The translations under genes were made by a program, and so were the position numbers. A stretch of DNA of 64,000 nucleotides from Pomphorhynchus laevis (lineage: Eukaryota > Acanthocephala > Palaeacanthocephala > Echinorhynchida > Pomphorhynchidae): NCBI GenBank assembly GCA_012934845.2, contig WNNJ02000687.1:1-64000 (forward strand), read 5' to 3'. A model generated the notes under the pieces. The model searched no databases. It worked only from the letters and a program-made list of their open reading frames with translations, and had not been told where the DNA came from. Positions within the stretch are counted from its first letter, which is position 1. Every line of letters begins with the position of its first letter. Of this stretch, positions 1 to 11,300 are shown piece by piece.

Positions 1-197
1 AAGTCGATTTGTACGATCAACTCCCTTTGAACTAAAAATTCAGTTTTTGAATTGCCACTTTGGACCCTTTAGAGGGTAACCTTTAAGCTGTCTTATTTTT
101 GAATAATTTATATTATAAAAAAATACATACCAAAGCCAAAAGGCTATTCAGGCAGAGTCCAAAAAATAAAACAAAAGCAAATGGTCAGTCAACGTAG

Positions 198-1244
198 CTA
201 ATTAGGGTATTCCAGTGGTAGTGTTGAATGTCGGCATTGTTCATGTATCCATTTGTAGCATCGTGATTTAAACGTTCTCAAACTGGGGGCTGCGACGACT
301 TCCTCAGGCAACGAATTCCACATGTTAATTCCTCTTCTTGAGAGTCTATACACTTTTGGTAATCTTCCAAATCTAAATTTATACAAGACTCTGCTATGTC
401 CCCGCAACTGATCTACCCGCCTAGTGATTACATCGGTGGGATAACCTACCACATCATTCGACATATGCCATATACATAGCATTTCCAAGGATATGAACCT
501 CTCACGTACCGACAACATCCCAATACGACTTAGACGTACATAATAGTCAATACCACTTAAGCCAATACAGAGCCTCGATCCGCGCCTAAGAATAGACTCC
601 AGGTCTAATAGTTCTTGCTTAGTGACAGGGAAACAAGCCTGAATGCAGTACTCCAAGTGTGGCCTGACGATGGAGATGAATAACCTCTTGAACATGTGAC
701 AGCTTAACCTGAGGAATGCATTTTTAATACAATATAACGCCCTAGTAGCTTTACCTAGAAAGAAGTCGGTGTTCAACTTTGTTTTCAAGGATCTATGAAC
801 AATAATCCCTAAATCCTTATGATGAGACACTTCCTTTAAGACCATATCTCCAATAAAGTACCTTAGAGTTTCAATAGGGCGACCTAGTTGCATGAGGACA
901 CATTTATCAACATTCAACCGTAGTCCGGTAGAATCGCACCACTTGATCAGGGAGTTTAGATCATTTTGTAACGATACTCGATCAGCAGGACTTCTAATGA
1001 TCGACCAAATCTTTAGATCGTCTGCAAACGCTAGATGAGAGCATGATAAGCGGAGTAGCAGATCATTAATGAAGATTATAAAGAGCAGTGGGCCAAGGAC
1101 TGATCCCTGCGGTACGCCAGAATTAATATTTACCGAATAAGAAAACACGCCCCCCACACAAACTCGGAAAGACCTATTCGATAGAAATTCCCTGACCCAC
1201 TCACAAATATATGAATGAAGTCCATAGTGATACAGTAAAGACAC
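198..1244 (-). CDS. LINE-A reverse transcriptase, C-terminal half
   Basis: 348 residues that copy LINE RNA into DNA at the target nick. Visible motifs are SGVPQGSVLGPLLF at about residues 43-56, then the catalytic FADD at about 73-76, then the thumb region with LNVDKC. The C-terminal part (RLSRRGINMWNSLPEEVV followed by SLRTFKSR) is the usual tail of CR1/jockey/L2-type polymerases. The first methionine is not a real start: the frame directly continues the upstream half, from which it is separated by one frame change. Confidence 0.85.
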   Translation of the reverse strand: MSLLYHYGLHSYICEWVREFLSNRSFRVCVGGVFSYSVNINSGVPQGSVLGPLLFIIFINDLLLRLSCSHLAFADDLKIWSIIRSPADRVSLQNDLNSLIKWCDSTGLRLNVDKCVLMQLGRPIETLRYFIGDMVLKEVSHHKDLGIIVHRSLKTKLNTDFFLGKATRALYCIKNAFLRLSCHMFKRLFISIVRPHLEYCIQACFPVTKQELLDLESILRRGSRLCIGLSGIDYYVRLSRIGMLSVRERFISLEMLCIWHMSNDVVGYPTDVITRRVDQLRGHSRVLYKFRFGRLPKVYRLSRRGINMWNSLPEEVVAAPSLRTFKSRCYKWIHEQCRHSTLPLEYPN

Positions 1245-2800
1245 TATGCCGTCGTGTGGTACCCTATCAAAAGCTTTCGAAAAATCAAGGAATACTGTAT
1301 GAACCTGAAACCCAGCCCCAGAGCATCAGCCCATTTTTCACGCGCAGTTAGTAGGTTAGTAAGGCATGAACGTCCGATCCTGAAACCATGTTGAGATTCA
1401 ACCAATATGTGATTACGATCCAAATGATCCCTGATTCTACTAGCAATGATTCTTTCTAAAAGTTTGCAGAATACGCTAGTTAAGCTAATGGGCCGAAAGT
1501 TCGCGCAAAAGCTAGCAGGATGCTTTTTGGGAATAGGCACCACAATTGCACACTTCCAACTGTCAGGAATCCAAGATGTGTCTAAGCTGTATCTGAAAAA
1601 CATAGTTAAATCATTGCTCAGTTCGTTCGCTAGGGATTTGACGAGGAAGGGGGCGATATTGTCTGGTCCCGGAGATGTAAACGAATCGAGCTTCATAACC
1701 TCGTTCAACACCTCATCCACTCTGAGTGGACGAACACAACACCGATGAGCAACCGGAACATACTTCCAACTAAAGTCATGCAGTTTGTTAGAGGTCAAAG
1801 CCTGTACCAAGAAGCCATCAGCTAAATGTTGGGCGATTAGAGACGGATCGGTCAAAGTTTCAGTTGGCGTTTGGATTGAGCTAATTGTGGCGACAAGTGT
1901 TCTGTTGTTTCTTACATAAGACCAAAACCTCCTAGGATTCAAAGATGCATCCCTGGCGATACTATCTTCGTACGAATAGCGTTTCTGAAATTTTAGCCGA
2001 TTGCATAAGTTCCGAGAGTCGATGTAGGCACGTTTTGAAGCAGAAGAACGCCTAAATTCGCGCCACAATTTGTTGCGGGATCTTATAGCATCGAGAAGCT
2101 CTCTGTCGAACCAAGGAGGATGTCCATGCTTGAACTTGTAGGCACGTAGCGGAGCAAAGATATCAGAAATTCGCATTAATTCATCATGGAGCAGATCAAA
2201 GACTACAGGAACCTCCAAACCGAAGTGGATACGAAGACTATCACAGATATTTTTTGGGAAGCTTGCAGCTAGTTGATTAGCATCAACACCTACCCAACAA
2301 CGTTTTTTAAAATTAGAGTTTTGTGAGGCTCTGTTGAACAGCGACAGCCGCATAGAGAGTACACAGTGATCGCTATTGCCAATTGGTGCGTCATAACGAA
2401 CACCTGAAACGTCACCCAAACACTTAGTAAAGACCAAATCGAGTATAGAAGGCGTCCCTGTCACACAAGTAGGTTCTTTAATATGTTGAACTAGTAGCAT
2501 CTCGAGTAACAGAAAGTCACTCAGTACTTTCCCAATTCCGTGAATTGGTCGTGAATGACTATTTTTCCAGTCTATTTGGGGGATATTGAAGTCTCCCAGG
2601 AGCAAAATCAGAGGATACGAAGATAAACTCAGCAAATGTGATTTAAGAGAGTCTAATCTTAATTCATAGGACGGAGAACGGTAAAGGACGCAGAATCGGG
2701 ATCGTTGACCATTTCCCAGTGTAAAAGCAAGACCTTCAAAGGAATAACCAATATCGTCGCGAAAAGCCGAGATATTCGATACCAGGAGACTATTTCGCAC
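1244..2800 (-). CDS. LINE-A endonuclease plus N-terminal reverse transcriptase
   Basis: 518 residues. The first third is an endonuclease/exonuclease/phosphatase fold that nicks target DNA: LLLGDFNIPQIDW at about residues 64-76 and the catalytic SDH in GNSDHCVL near 143. It is followed by the fingers of the RT, with SPGPDNIAP, VVPIPKK, RPISLTS and QHGFRIGRSC. The frame is open upstream of this methionine to about 2880 (RGGGVAAYVRN), so the true start lies further 5'. Near 1300 the wording VHTVFLDFSKAFDRVPHDG is found in another frame, so a single small insertion or deletion breaks the RT between motifs. Confidence 0.85.
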   Translation of the reverse strand: MRNSLLVSNISAFRDDIGYSFEGLAFTLGNGQRSRFCVLYRSPSYELRLDSLKSHLLSLSSYPLILLLGDFNIPQIDWKNSHSRPIHGIGKVLSDFLLLEMLLVQHIKEPTCVTGTPSILDLVFTKCLGDVSGVRYDAPIGNSDHCVLSMRLSLFNRASQNSNFKKRCWVGVDANQLAASFPKNICDSLRIHFGLEVPVVFDLLHDELMRISDIFAPLRAYKFKHGHPPWFDRELLDAIRSRNKLWREFRRSSASKRAYIDSRNLCNRLKFQKRYSYEDSIARDASLNPRRFWSYVRNNRTLVATISSIQTPTETLTDPSLIAQHLADGFLVQALTSNKLHDFSWKYVPVAHRCCVRPLRVDEVLNEVMKLDSFTSPGPDNIAPFLVKSLANELSNDLTMFFRYSLDTSWIPDSWKCAIVVPIPKKHPASFCANFRPISLTSVFCKLLERIIASRIRDHLDRNHILVESQHGFRIGRSCLTNLLTAREKWADALGLGFRFIQYSLIFRKLLIGYHTTA

Positions 2801-3178
2801 ATAGGCGGCTACCCCACCTCCACGTTTACCACATGAGCGATCCGAACGTATTACAAAATAGTTAGGGATGGCAACACAGTCATCCGAAATTTAATATTAT
2901 TATGTACGTTCCTTTGTAGAATCAGATGACTAAAGATTATGTACTTATGAAAATCTTCCGAATTAGTTAACGAATCCTTGTATATACGTGCAAGCTCTGA
3001 TATAAATTGTTTAGATTCTATACATTTCGGAAGTCTGAATAAGTTAGGTTGCCAATGTACAACTCTCGTAAAGATGTCGATTACGGATAAAATTTCAGTC
3101 TCCTGATGTATCGTATGTGCTATCGATATTTAGCGGATGAGCAACATTACAATCTCTTTAATATGACATTGATAGGTT

Positions 3179-3379
3179 TTAATTAGTTTGTTTAATGGTT
3201 GACATAGACACATTATTTATATCAGTTGGACTGGAATCAACATGATGATTTGTACAATTTAAGGCGGAACAGTTTAAACAAAAATATTTCTTCTTAGCAC
3301 ACTGACAGCCTTTGCATTTCGCGTTTTGGCCATTGCATGAACAGCATTTCAGCTCAGTCGCAGTTTTGCCCTTTGGCAA
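3179..3379 (-). CDS. Cys-rich (CXC-like) module at the 5' end of LINE-A
   Basis: 66 residues with ten cysteines in the core: CCSCNG, KCKGCQC, FCLNC and NCTN. The pattern resembles the cysteine-rich N-terminal modules upstream of the endonuclease in many invertebrate LINE proteins, and more distantly the CXC fold of tesmin-type proteins. It lies on the same strand just before the endonuclease of LINE-A, so I assign it to that element. A nucleic-acid-binding role is inference. Its start codon lies inside a 29-bp palindrome. Confidence 0.5.
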   Translation of the reverse strand: MPKGKTATELKCCSCNGQNAKCKGCQCAKKKYFCLNCSALNCTNHHVDSSPTDINNVSMSTIKQTN

Positions 3380-3390
3380 AGGGCAAAACT
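3362..3390. repeat. 29-bp palindrome at the LINE-A 5' boundary
   Basis: Two perfect 13-bp arms (AGTTTTGCCCTTT and its complement) are separated by 3 bases. It marks the 5' edge of the recognisable LINE-A sequence. Confidence 0.8.
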
Positions 3391-3546
3391 TGAGGATATA
3401 AACATATTGAAAGGAATATGTATCGTCCGTTAGTTTGTAAGTAGTTAGTTATAATCAAGAATATTGTATGTGTTGATTAAAATATTGGCATATTAACCAG
3501 TCATATAATAATAAAATATGTATATACTTTGTATGCCAATTTATAA

Positions 3547-3870
3547 CTTTTGAAGCCGCTGGTAATATATACCAATTCACAAAAATTCTGATTTGAATAA
3601 CGAACAGAGCATAAGGATTACAGCGGTTCATGAACAAATTTATAGAAATCAACAATTTGCAAAATTTATATTATTACGACCACATAATATGTGTATAAAA
3701 TATGTATATACCTTTTACGACATAAGAGGTATATACTTGATGATATAATATGTCCAATGATAAGTTTGATGTGCTCTTCAATTTTTCAGTTTAAACATCG
3801 ATAGGAATGATAAAATAAGAAATTATTGTTCACAAATATTCGATTATTGCAATAGTCCTTTTCAAGTGTT
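3547..3870 (+). repeat. Inverted repeat, copy 1 (partner at 11972-12296)
   Basis: About 324 bp match the reverse complement of 11972-12296 with a few changes, from CTTTTGAAGCC at one end to CAAGTG at the other. The inner end carries TTGCAATAGTCCTTTTCAAG, present again 25 bp downstream and in inverted form near 3905-3915, which looks like terminal inverted repeats of a small non-autonomous DNA element. Confidence 0.75.
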
Positions 3871-3888
3871 ATATTGCAATAGTCCTTT

Positions 3889-4107
3889 TCAAGTAATATT
3901 TTGGACTATTGCAATAATTGAAAATTTGTGAACAATAATTTTCTTCAATTCTTGATATAAAACCTCCCTGAACAATTTCAAATAATATTTAAAAAATACA
4001 TTATTTTTTAATATTTCAAAAATGGTTCCGAGGCCAATTTTCCCATTAGGGAAATTTGCAAATAAAGTTGATTTGTTTTTCGAGTCTCGAGGAAAAAGCC
4101 GTGGCAT
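3889..4107 (-). CDS. Small unrecognised ORF divergent from MRE11
   Basis: 72 codons, beginning MPRLFPRDSKNKSTLF, basic and hydrophobic, with no domain I recognise. It starts 262 bp from the MRE11 ATG on the opposite strand, so it could be a first exon sharing a divergent promoter. Its end overlaps the TIR-like TTGCAATAGTCC block, so it may equally be chance or part of that element. Confidence 0.2.
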   Translation of the reverse strand: MPRLFPRDSKNKSTLFANFPNGKIGLGTIFEILKNNVFFKYYLKLFREVLYQELKKIIVHKFSIIAIVQNIT

Positions 4108-4369
4108 GATTACTGATATACATATTTTAAATGTTGTTTAATCGTTATCGATCTGCGTACTATTTAATGCTCCACGAAGTATTTTTAATACTCGCATTAA
4201 CAACATTATATGGCAAAATTAGTTAAGATTATCAAATATTTTTGATGTAGATTTATAAAAAGTCAATATAAACCGATATTTAATAGAATATAAACCGACA
4301 AACTTTCCGAATAGGCAATCGAATTACGTAAGCAGTATAATTAATATTGGATTGAATTAGCATATAGCT

Positions 4370-5389
4370 ATGGATTTAGCTGGACAACCTAATGACGCTG
4401 ATACATTCAAAATTCTACTTGCTACAGATCTTCATATTGGTTATATGGACAACGATCCGATACGCAAAGACGATTCCTTAAATTCACTTGAAGAAATATT
4501 GCAGATTGCTAACAGCAATGAAGTTGATTTTATTTTAATGGGTGGAGATCTTTTTCATGAAAACAAACCATCCAGGCATGCATTAAACGGGTGCATAGTA
4601 TTATTGCGGCGATACTGTCTTGGTAATTCTTCTTCCATCGCTAAAACACATAATTTTGAAGTTGTTAGTGATCAATCGGTAAACTTTGAAAGCAGCCCAT
4701 TTCATTGGGCAAACTTTGAAGATCCGAACTTGAACGTGACAATGCCAATATTCACCATACATGGAAATCATGATGACCCAACAGGTTCCGGCTTGCTAAG
4801 TCCAATTGATTTACTAAATTCCTCTGGATTACTAAATTATTTTGGCAAAGTAATGTCTCTCGACAACATTGAACTGACACCCTTACTTCTTCGAAAAGGA
4901 ATCACTAAACTTGCTATTTTTGGTATTGGATCTGTTCGTGATCAGCGTCTTCATCAACTGTTCACTCGTAGACGCGTTAAAGCTCTTCGTCCGGCGAAGG
5001 ACGTAGACGAGTGGTTTAATATTTTCGTTTTACATCAAAATCGATCGGCTCATGGACCAGAAAATTTCATACCGGAGAATTGTATTCCTTCGTTTATCGA
5101 TCTTGTTATGTGGGGACATGAGCACGAATGTCGTATTGACCCAGAATGGAATCCGATTCAACGTTTTTATGTTACCCAACCGGGAAGTACTATAGTTACT
5201 TCTCTAAGTGAAGGAGAAGAGTTGCCTAAGCATGTTGCCATTTTACACATATGGAAGAAAAACTTTAAAATGGAAAAAATAGAGCTTAAAACAGTCCGAA
5301 AACTGTATTTGCAAACGATTAACATAGATGACGTACTATTACAGAAGCTTTTACGAGAAAAATCACTTGAGAAGTATTTCGTTGAAAAG
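4370..5389 (+). CDS. MRE11: MRE11 exon 1: phosphoesterase domain
   Basis: 340 codons. Metal-binding and catalytic residues are all present: D20 and H22 in ATDLHIG, D60 in GGDLFHENKPSR, N133-H134-D135 in GNHDDPTG, H222 in LHQNR, and H250/H252 in WGHEHEC. The start MDLAGQ sits 12 residues before the conserved TFKIL, the family's normal spacing. The open frame runs on to 5419, but homology stops at FVEK, where AAG|GTACGA forms a good donor at 5390. Confidence 0.93.
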
Positions 5390-8300
5390 GTACGATCGAT
5401 TATTAAATACTTGCAGTAATATTTGAAGATAACATAACAAAATACGTATATGAAAATTCAAAATTTTCACGCTATAAGTGAAGTTTCTAATTGAATACAA
5501 TTATTCAATGCACGAGTTAATTCGATATTTTGACTCACTATTGGATTGTTGCTAGGAAGATACTAGCAACAATATTGGACTGTTTTCGTACATCATTTAT
5601 TCAGCTCTTAACATGTTTAACATGCTCTGTTAAAATGATGGAAATACTTGGAGCATTTAATTCTCTAGTTCAAAATATTCAAAACTGTCGTAATATTATT
5701 TAAAATATTAGTATTAAAATATTTTTTAAACATTACATTATAATGTTTAAAATAGAGAATAATACATATTTAATAAAAGATAATAAAAAATGTATTAATT
5801 GATAATGAAAAATTATTTAATTTAGCTGACGCCAATTACTTAATTACTAGTTAAAATGATGTACCTTTTATATAAAAGGTTCAGGATAAATAATAGATTG
5901 GCATCATTGACATCAAGTGGGAAAAGTATCATTTAACGCAGAATAATAATTCAGATATTGGATTAGTAAATATGCAAGGAAGATAATTTCACAAATTTTT
6001 CAACATTTCATATGGTTTATTTATCCAACCCATATTATGACATCCAAATTCCATGTGGTATTTCATGATTCACATGCAAGCCATACCATAATTACGGCGG
6101 CTAGGATTAATCCTATTGCAATACATTTACAGTGAAATAATTAATATTTTTATTTAGTCAACATGATAAAGTTTAGGCGTACGATCAGATTGTATAATGG
6201 TCTCAATCGACATGCTCTGGGCACGCACTTTCCAATTCTTTGTAATCTTATTTAGAAACAGGCATTCGTATGGCACAAAGCGAATGGCTAATTAAGGTTT
6301 TACTCCTACTGATCGTAGCATGTCTTTCATATTATTAGATGTTGGTCAAGTGATCTGTGTGTCATTTACAAATTGCTACCTTAATATTTTCCAAGAAAAT
6401 TGTAATGGAAAGGTAACGTATATGCCTGATGAGTTTATACTTACAAATTAATTTATAACTCGGATTTTATCGCATGTGTCTTAAATTTAGACACAAAAAA
6501 TTCTCGAACGTGCTGCGTGTGATAGGATCATGAATCCGAAACAGCCAGAGCTTCCTCTTGTTCGTATAAGAAGTGATCTACCATTGGATGTACAGACAAA
6601 TTCCAACAATGTAGCATGCTTGACTTCAGTTCGATTCGGACAAACATTTGTCGGTCAAGTAGCAAATCCAAAAAGCTTATTGCACTTTATAAGGTTACTA
6701 ATTTCTCAGAAATTTAATTCGCACGATGTTAAAGTATATCATATGCAGTTGTTATTAAGTAATTTAAATATTTTAATGCTATATTCGCTTATATGAGATA
6801 AACATTTTAATGAGATAAATCTTAGTTATTTAGTAAAAATAAATTGAATAAAACGATTTATTTAATAAATAAGACGTGAACGTTGAGAAATGCAAATTTT
6901 CAGATAATTTTATCTGAAATAATATAATATATAAATTATAATAAATATAATATATAATATATAAATATTTATATATTTTAAATAGATATGATATATGATA
7001 GAAAAATATTTTTTCATTAGCATTCATGCATACCATATAATACAAAATATAATACATTAAATAATGAAATTTTAAGAATTGCAACAATTTGTGATGATAT
7101 TGGTTTCTTCAAAATTATTTAAATAATTTTATAGTTAAAAATACTACACATAGCATAATTCACATCAATTAAAACTACTTTTAATTTATATCGTAAATAT
7201 GAGATATTTAAATTTACAAGAAACATATTTTTGCGTGACCATTCATCTATACCATATAATATAAAATATATTACATTAAATAATGAAATTTTAAGAATTG
7301 CAACAATATGTCTTCTTCGGAATCTTTGGAATTTAAATGAAATAAAAAAATATTTTTTTAAATATAAAATATAATAAATAAATCTGCGCCTTTTGATTTA
7401 TTCCAAACTTTACTTTGAATATATTAGAATATATTTATTAGAATATATCGTAAAGATGACATATTATTCAATTAGTGAGCACATTTATCCAGAAAGCCTT
7501 ATTCTTAACAAAACCAATATTAATGATAAAGAAGGTGTATATCTAGATATGAACATTAAAAAAACATTAACTAAAACTACTATTAATTTATATCGTAAAG
7601 ATGACATATTTAAATTTACAAGAAACATATTTTTTCATTAGCATTCATTCATACCATATAATATAAAATATATTACATTAAATAATGAAATTTTAAGAAT
7701 TGCAATTGGTTTTCTTCAAAATCATTTACATAATTTAATAGATACATATTTTAAACTAGGTTACTATAAAAATAACATCAAGCAGGAAATAGTAAAATAC
7801 ATAAATCGAGCTTGGCTAGAAGTCTTGAAATTTATTCTTCAAAATGTAAATTATTTTTACAACTATGTATGGATAAAATATATTATATATGTATATTCTA
7901 GTGAACTTTAAAATTTTGTCTGCTAATTTAAATTAATAAATTTACTGATTTAACGGAGAATCAATTAACGTGCTGCTTACATAAGAATTGCAACAATTTG
8001 TAATGATATTGGCTTTCTTCAAAATCATTTAAATAATTTAATAGATACATATTTTAAACTAGATTACGATAAAACTATTATCAAGCAGAAAATAGTAAAA
8101 TATATAAATCAACACAATAATATAAAGAATAAACAACATATTATAAAAAATAAATTTAAACTCTTTAACGTAAATTTTTTATGGATGGATAATAAATAAT
8201 ATACTTTGTATTAGAATAAGATACTTGTTAATCAAATTTCATCAAAGGAAATATGCCATTTGCATGAATTTGGCCCCGCTGCTACGTTGGGTCGAGGAAT

Positions 8301-11300
8301 AGAAGACAAAACCTTATAACATAGCAGTTCCTCCTGATGACCTCTATTCCTAATTCGAATACAGTGTATATTATTTATTAGTCAATTCATAAAAATTGAC
8401 TTTTATTTAAAAAGTCGTATTGACTTTTAAAATCTTATAACAATTGTTTATAATTATTTATTATCTAATTATTAAATTTTGATTTATTGATTTATTGATT
8501 ATTTTTTTATTAAGTCTTTTATTTTATAATTATATTCAATACGTAGATTCAGTTAGATGATTTGATCTATACGTACATATAATGGTATGTGAATTCGATA
8601 GAAATTTTGTCTCCATATCCGCGTATTAAAGATCTCTCTGTACGAAAGGTCTCCTTGTTAAAGATCATATATTTTTTACTCGGCGATATCTAAATGTGTT
8701 CGAAGTGACGGCGTAACCAAAAAATGTAGGGCTTTGTTAATTGAAAGAGTAACAAGTCATGAGTCAATTCATTGATCGTCACTATCTTTGCATTTATATT
8801 TTCGAAATTTTGGAGAAATGATCATCGAAATGTGAAGAGAACGTCTAGACAAAGCGGTTATCATTTATAAAACTTAATCACCTTAGACTTCTCAGCATTA
8901 ATGACCATCTTATTCTGATCGAAAAAGATTCTAATGCCAATAATGGTTGAGATGAATGATCATCTCAAAACGAATAATCAGACCATCTGTATGAGGAACC
9001 GTAGTTATTTCTGGTTATTTTTGGCAATGTACTTTGCTACGTATCAAGTAAGTCTAACAATATGAACGATAATATAAAAAAAGCTGAGTGCATGGCTCTG
9101 AATGACACTGCGACTAGCTAGAAACGGTTTAGAAAAACTTGGTATGCCAAAGACTTTTAAGGTCTGAGGATGAATGATATTGTCGATTAGATTATAAATT
9201 TGACTTGAGATGCTTGCCTAACAGTAAAGTTTAGAATTATTTCTGAACAATTATATCAACTTAAAATGAGGAAGCAAACTACCGATGACTAGTTTGATAA
9301 TAGACATTAAATGCAAAAATCGGTAGGATTTCAAATTGAAGGTACTCCCTATCAACGCTGATTTAATTTGAAATCAGAAATGATTTCAATTAAATTTGCA
9401 AAATGTAAGACAAAAGTCTTTCATTACATCTAATTTTCAATAAAAGCAGACGAGTCGAGTGATCGTCAGCCAACATTAAAATAACCGAAACGTGAAACGT
9501 TGGTATTTGATCAAAATATGATGTTTAATGTTTTGCGACTAAATGATGAGGAAGCCTGATATAACAACATACTATATTTTAATATATGGTTATAGTATAT
9601 ATGCTTAACATAGGTAATATTTTAAAACGGCAACACATTAGCATGTGGTGATATAATATAACAGACTAAACCAATGAAGTTTTATTCAGCACATTTACAA
9701 TAAAAATAAAGTTATTATAATGATGTTAGTTTAAAGATCATGGTATTCTTTCCCTCAAGAATATCTGACTGGTCTCTTCCATTTTTTGTTGATTTTCGTA
9801 ATCCACTATTGGTAAATATTGTTCAATATTTAAGTGAGTTAGTCGGAGTAGTGATAATGTCGGTTCACGTCGTTCGCTCATGTTGATTATCCTTTTCTTG
9901 CATGTGAAAACCTGAGAAACAAGTATCATCGTTTTTACTGTTTTAAATCACATTATAATCTTCTCTTCTTATATTATTTTGGAAATGTTGCCATCATCGA
10001 TTTTAGTGTTGTCGCTTTCAGTTACACAAGACCGTTCTTTTGTGTATTCCTTAATAAATGGTGCAATGTGCTTATTGAATACATTCTATATTCTGTCTGA
10101 ATAGTATTCAATTGTTTAATAATCCCTATTCACGTCGATTAGCTGCTGCACGGATTTTACATATCTGTCTTATTTAGATGTAGTATTGAAGTTAATAACT
10201 ACTAAACCCACAATCTTCTTCCGTTTAAAATATATAGTTATTATAGGAACGAAGAAGAAAATATCCTTTATTTGATAAAAATTCTATATTTTGATAGCTC
10301 CTGCTATCATCATCAGGATTACAAATGTAAAATATTTTGTTGTAATCCTGATGATGATAGCAGGAGCTATCGAAATGTAGAATTTTTATCAAATAAAGGA
10401 TATTTTCTTCTTCGTTCCTATAATAACTATATGTAATATTTAAGTATTTTTTAGAAGAGCGGTGTTAAAACGTCTTATCCGTTCAGGTAATGCTTTACTT
10501 AGTTGAAATCTTCTGAAAAATGAAAAAATATATTGTGAGGTGTTTCATTAGTACCTTGCAGAGTAGTCCGCGTATTGTAGACAAGGCTCGTGGAAGTATC
10601 TTCTCACATTTAACGATGCTTGACTGTGCGTTCTTAACCCATAAGTATAGTTTGCCATGACGCTTTCTTTATGTGCTCGCATTGACCATTACCTTAAGGT
10701 CTAAAGAGAGTGGTATGACTAGATGAAATGCCGTAATTTAAAATCCATCGTTTTTAATAATTTGAAACAGGAGCCGATCCCTGGTTAAAATGTATATATG
10801 AAGGATATCCGCATAAGGAACTTATCTGGCTCAGAAACTTCTTAACGGCTTAAATGATAGTATTCCCGGACAGCGAAAGCAAACAGAAAACTGATGTACT
10901 CGTCTATTGCGGTAAACAAATACGAGCAACCGGTAGAGGATCTTGGTAAATGGCCTTTAAAGTCTATTGATAGTCGATCAATAGATACTGTTGATTTAAT
11001 CAGTCAAGATTTCGACTCCGGTAAGTAAAAGCTTGGCTTTATTTTACGACAAGCATTACAAGTAGATGTTATTTGTCGCACTTCTAGTTAGAATATCGTA
11101 AGTTGCGTTAGCGAATGAAATGCATCAAACGTAAAATTTTGAGATGAAGCAGGTTGTCGTGTATCGTTCAAAATCCAGTATGATCGTTTATGACATCCGC
11201 AGAATTGTTATGGATGTATCGACGATATCGTATTTCGTAGATATAATTTGACATCTCCATCTGTCAGCAAGCATCTTTACATTTTTCCGCTTAGTTTGTG

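Larger units (their letters stand above)
150..3392 (-). mobile_element. LINE-A: non-LTR retrotransposon, CR1/jockey-like, nearly full length
   Basis: Read on the minus strand the element runs from a Cys-rich module (about 3379) through an AP-type endonuclease (about 2880-2330) to a reverse transcriptase and its C-terminal tail (about 1650-198). There are no long terminal repeats. The RT signatures (GVPQGSVLGP, FADD) and the order EN then RT fit the CR1/jockey group; the exact clade is inference. One reading-frame break near 1300 splits the RT. A related but much more decayed fragment lies at 21320-21890. Confidence 0.85.

Noticed and set aside
1446-1748. Plus-strand ORF of 100 codons inside LINE-A
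   Set aside because: Shadow of the LINE-A reverse transcriptase on the other strand.
6424-6475. CTGATGAG box as another hammerhead
   Set aside because: No GAAA at the expected place (GGAT instead) and no GUC strand.
7393-7641. ORF of 82 codons as an independent host gene
   Set aside because: It is the C-terminal reverse-transcriptase region of a Penelope-like element repeated many times.
8245-8360. HDV-like ribozyme for the Penelope module (GGCCCC/GGGGCC and CTGCTATG/CATAGCAG form a pseudoknot order)
   Set aside because: No P3 hairpin and no catalytic C in the expected joining strand. The hammerhead boxes explain more of the conserved bases.
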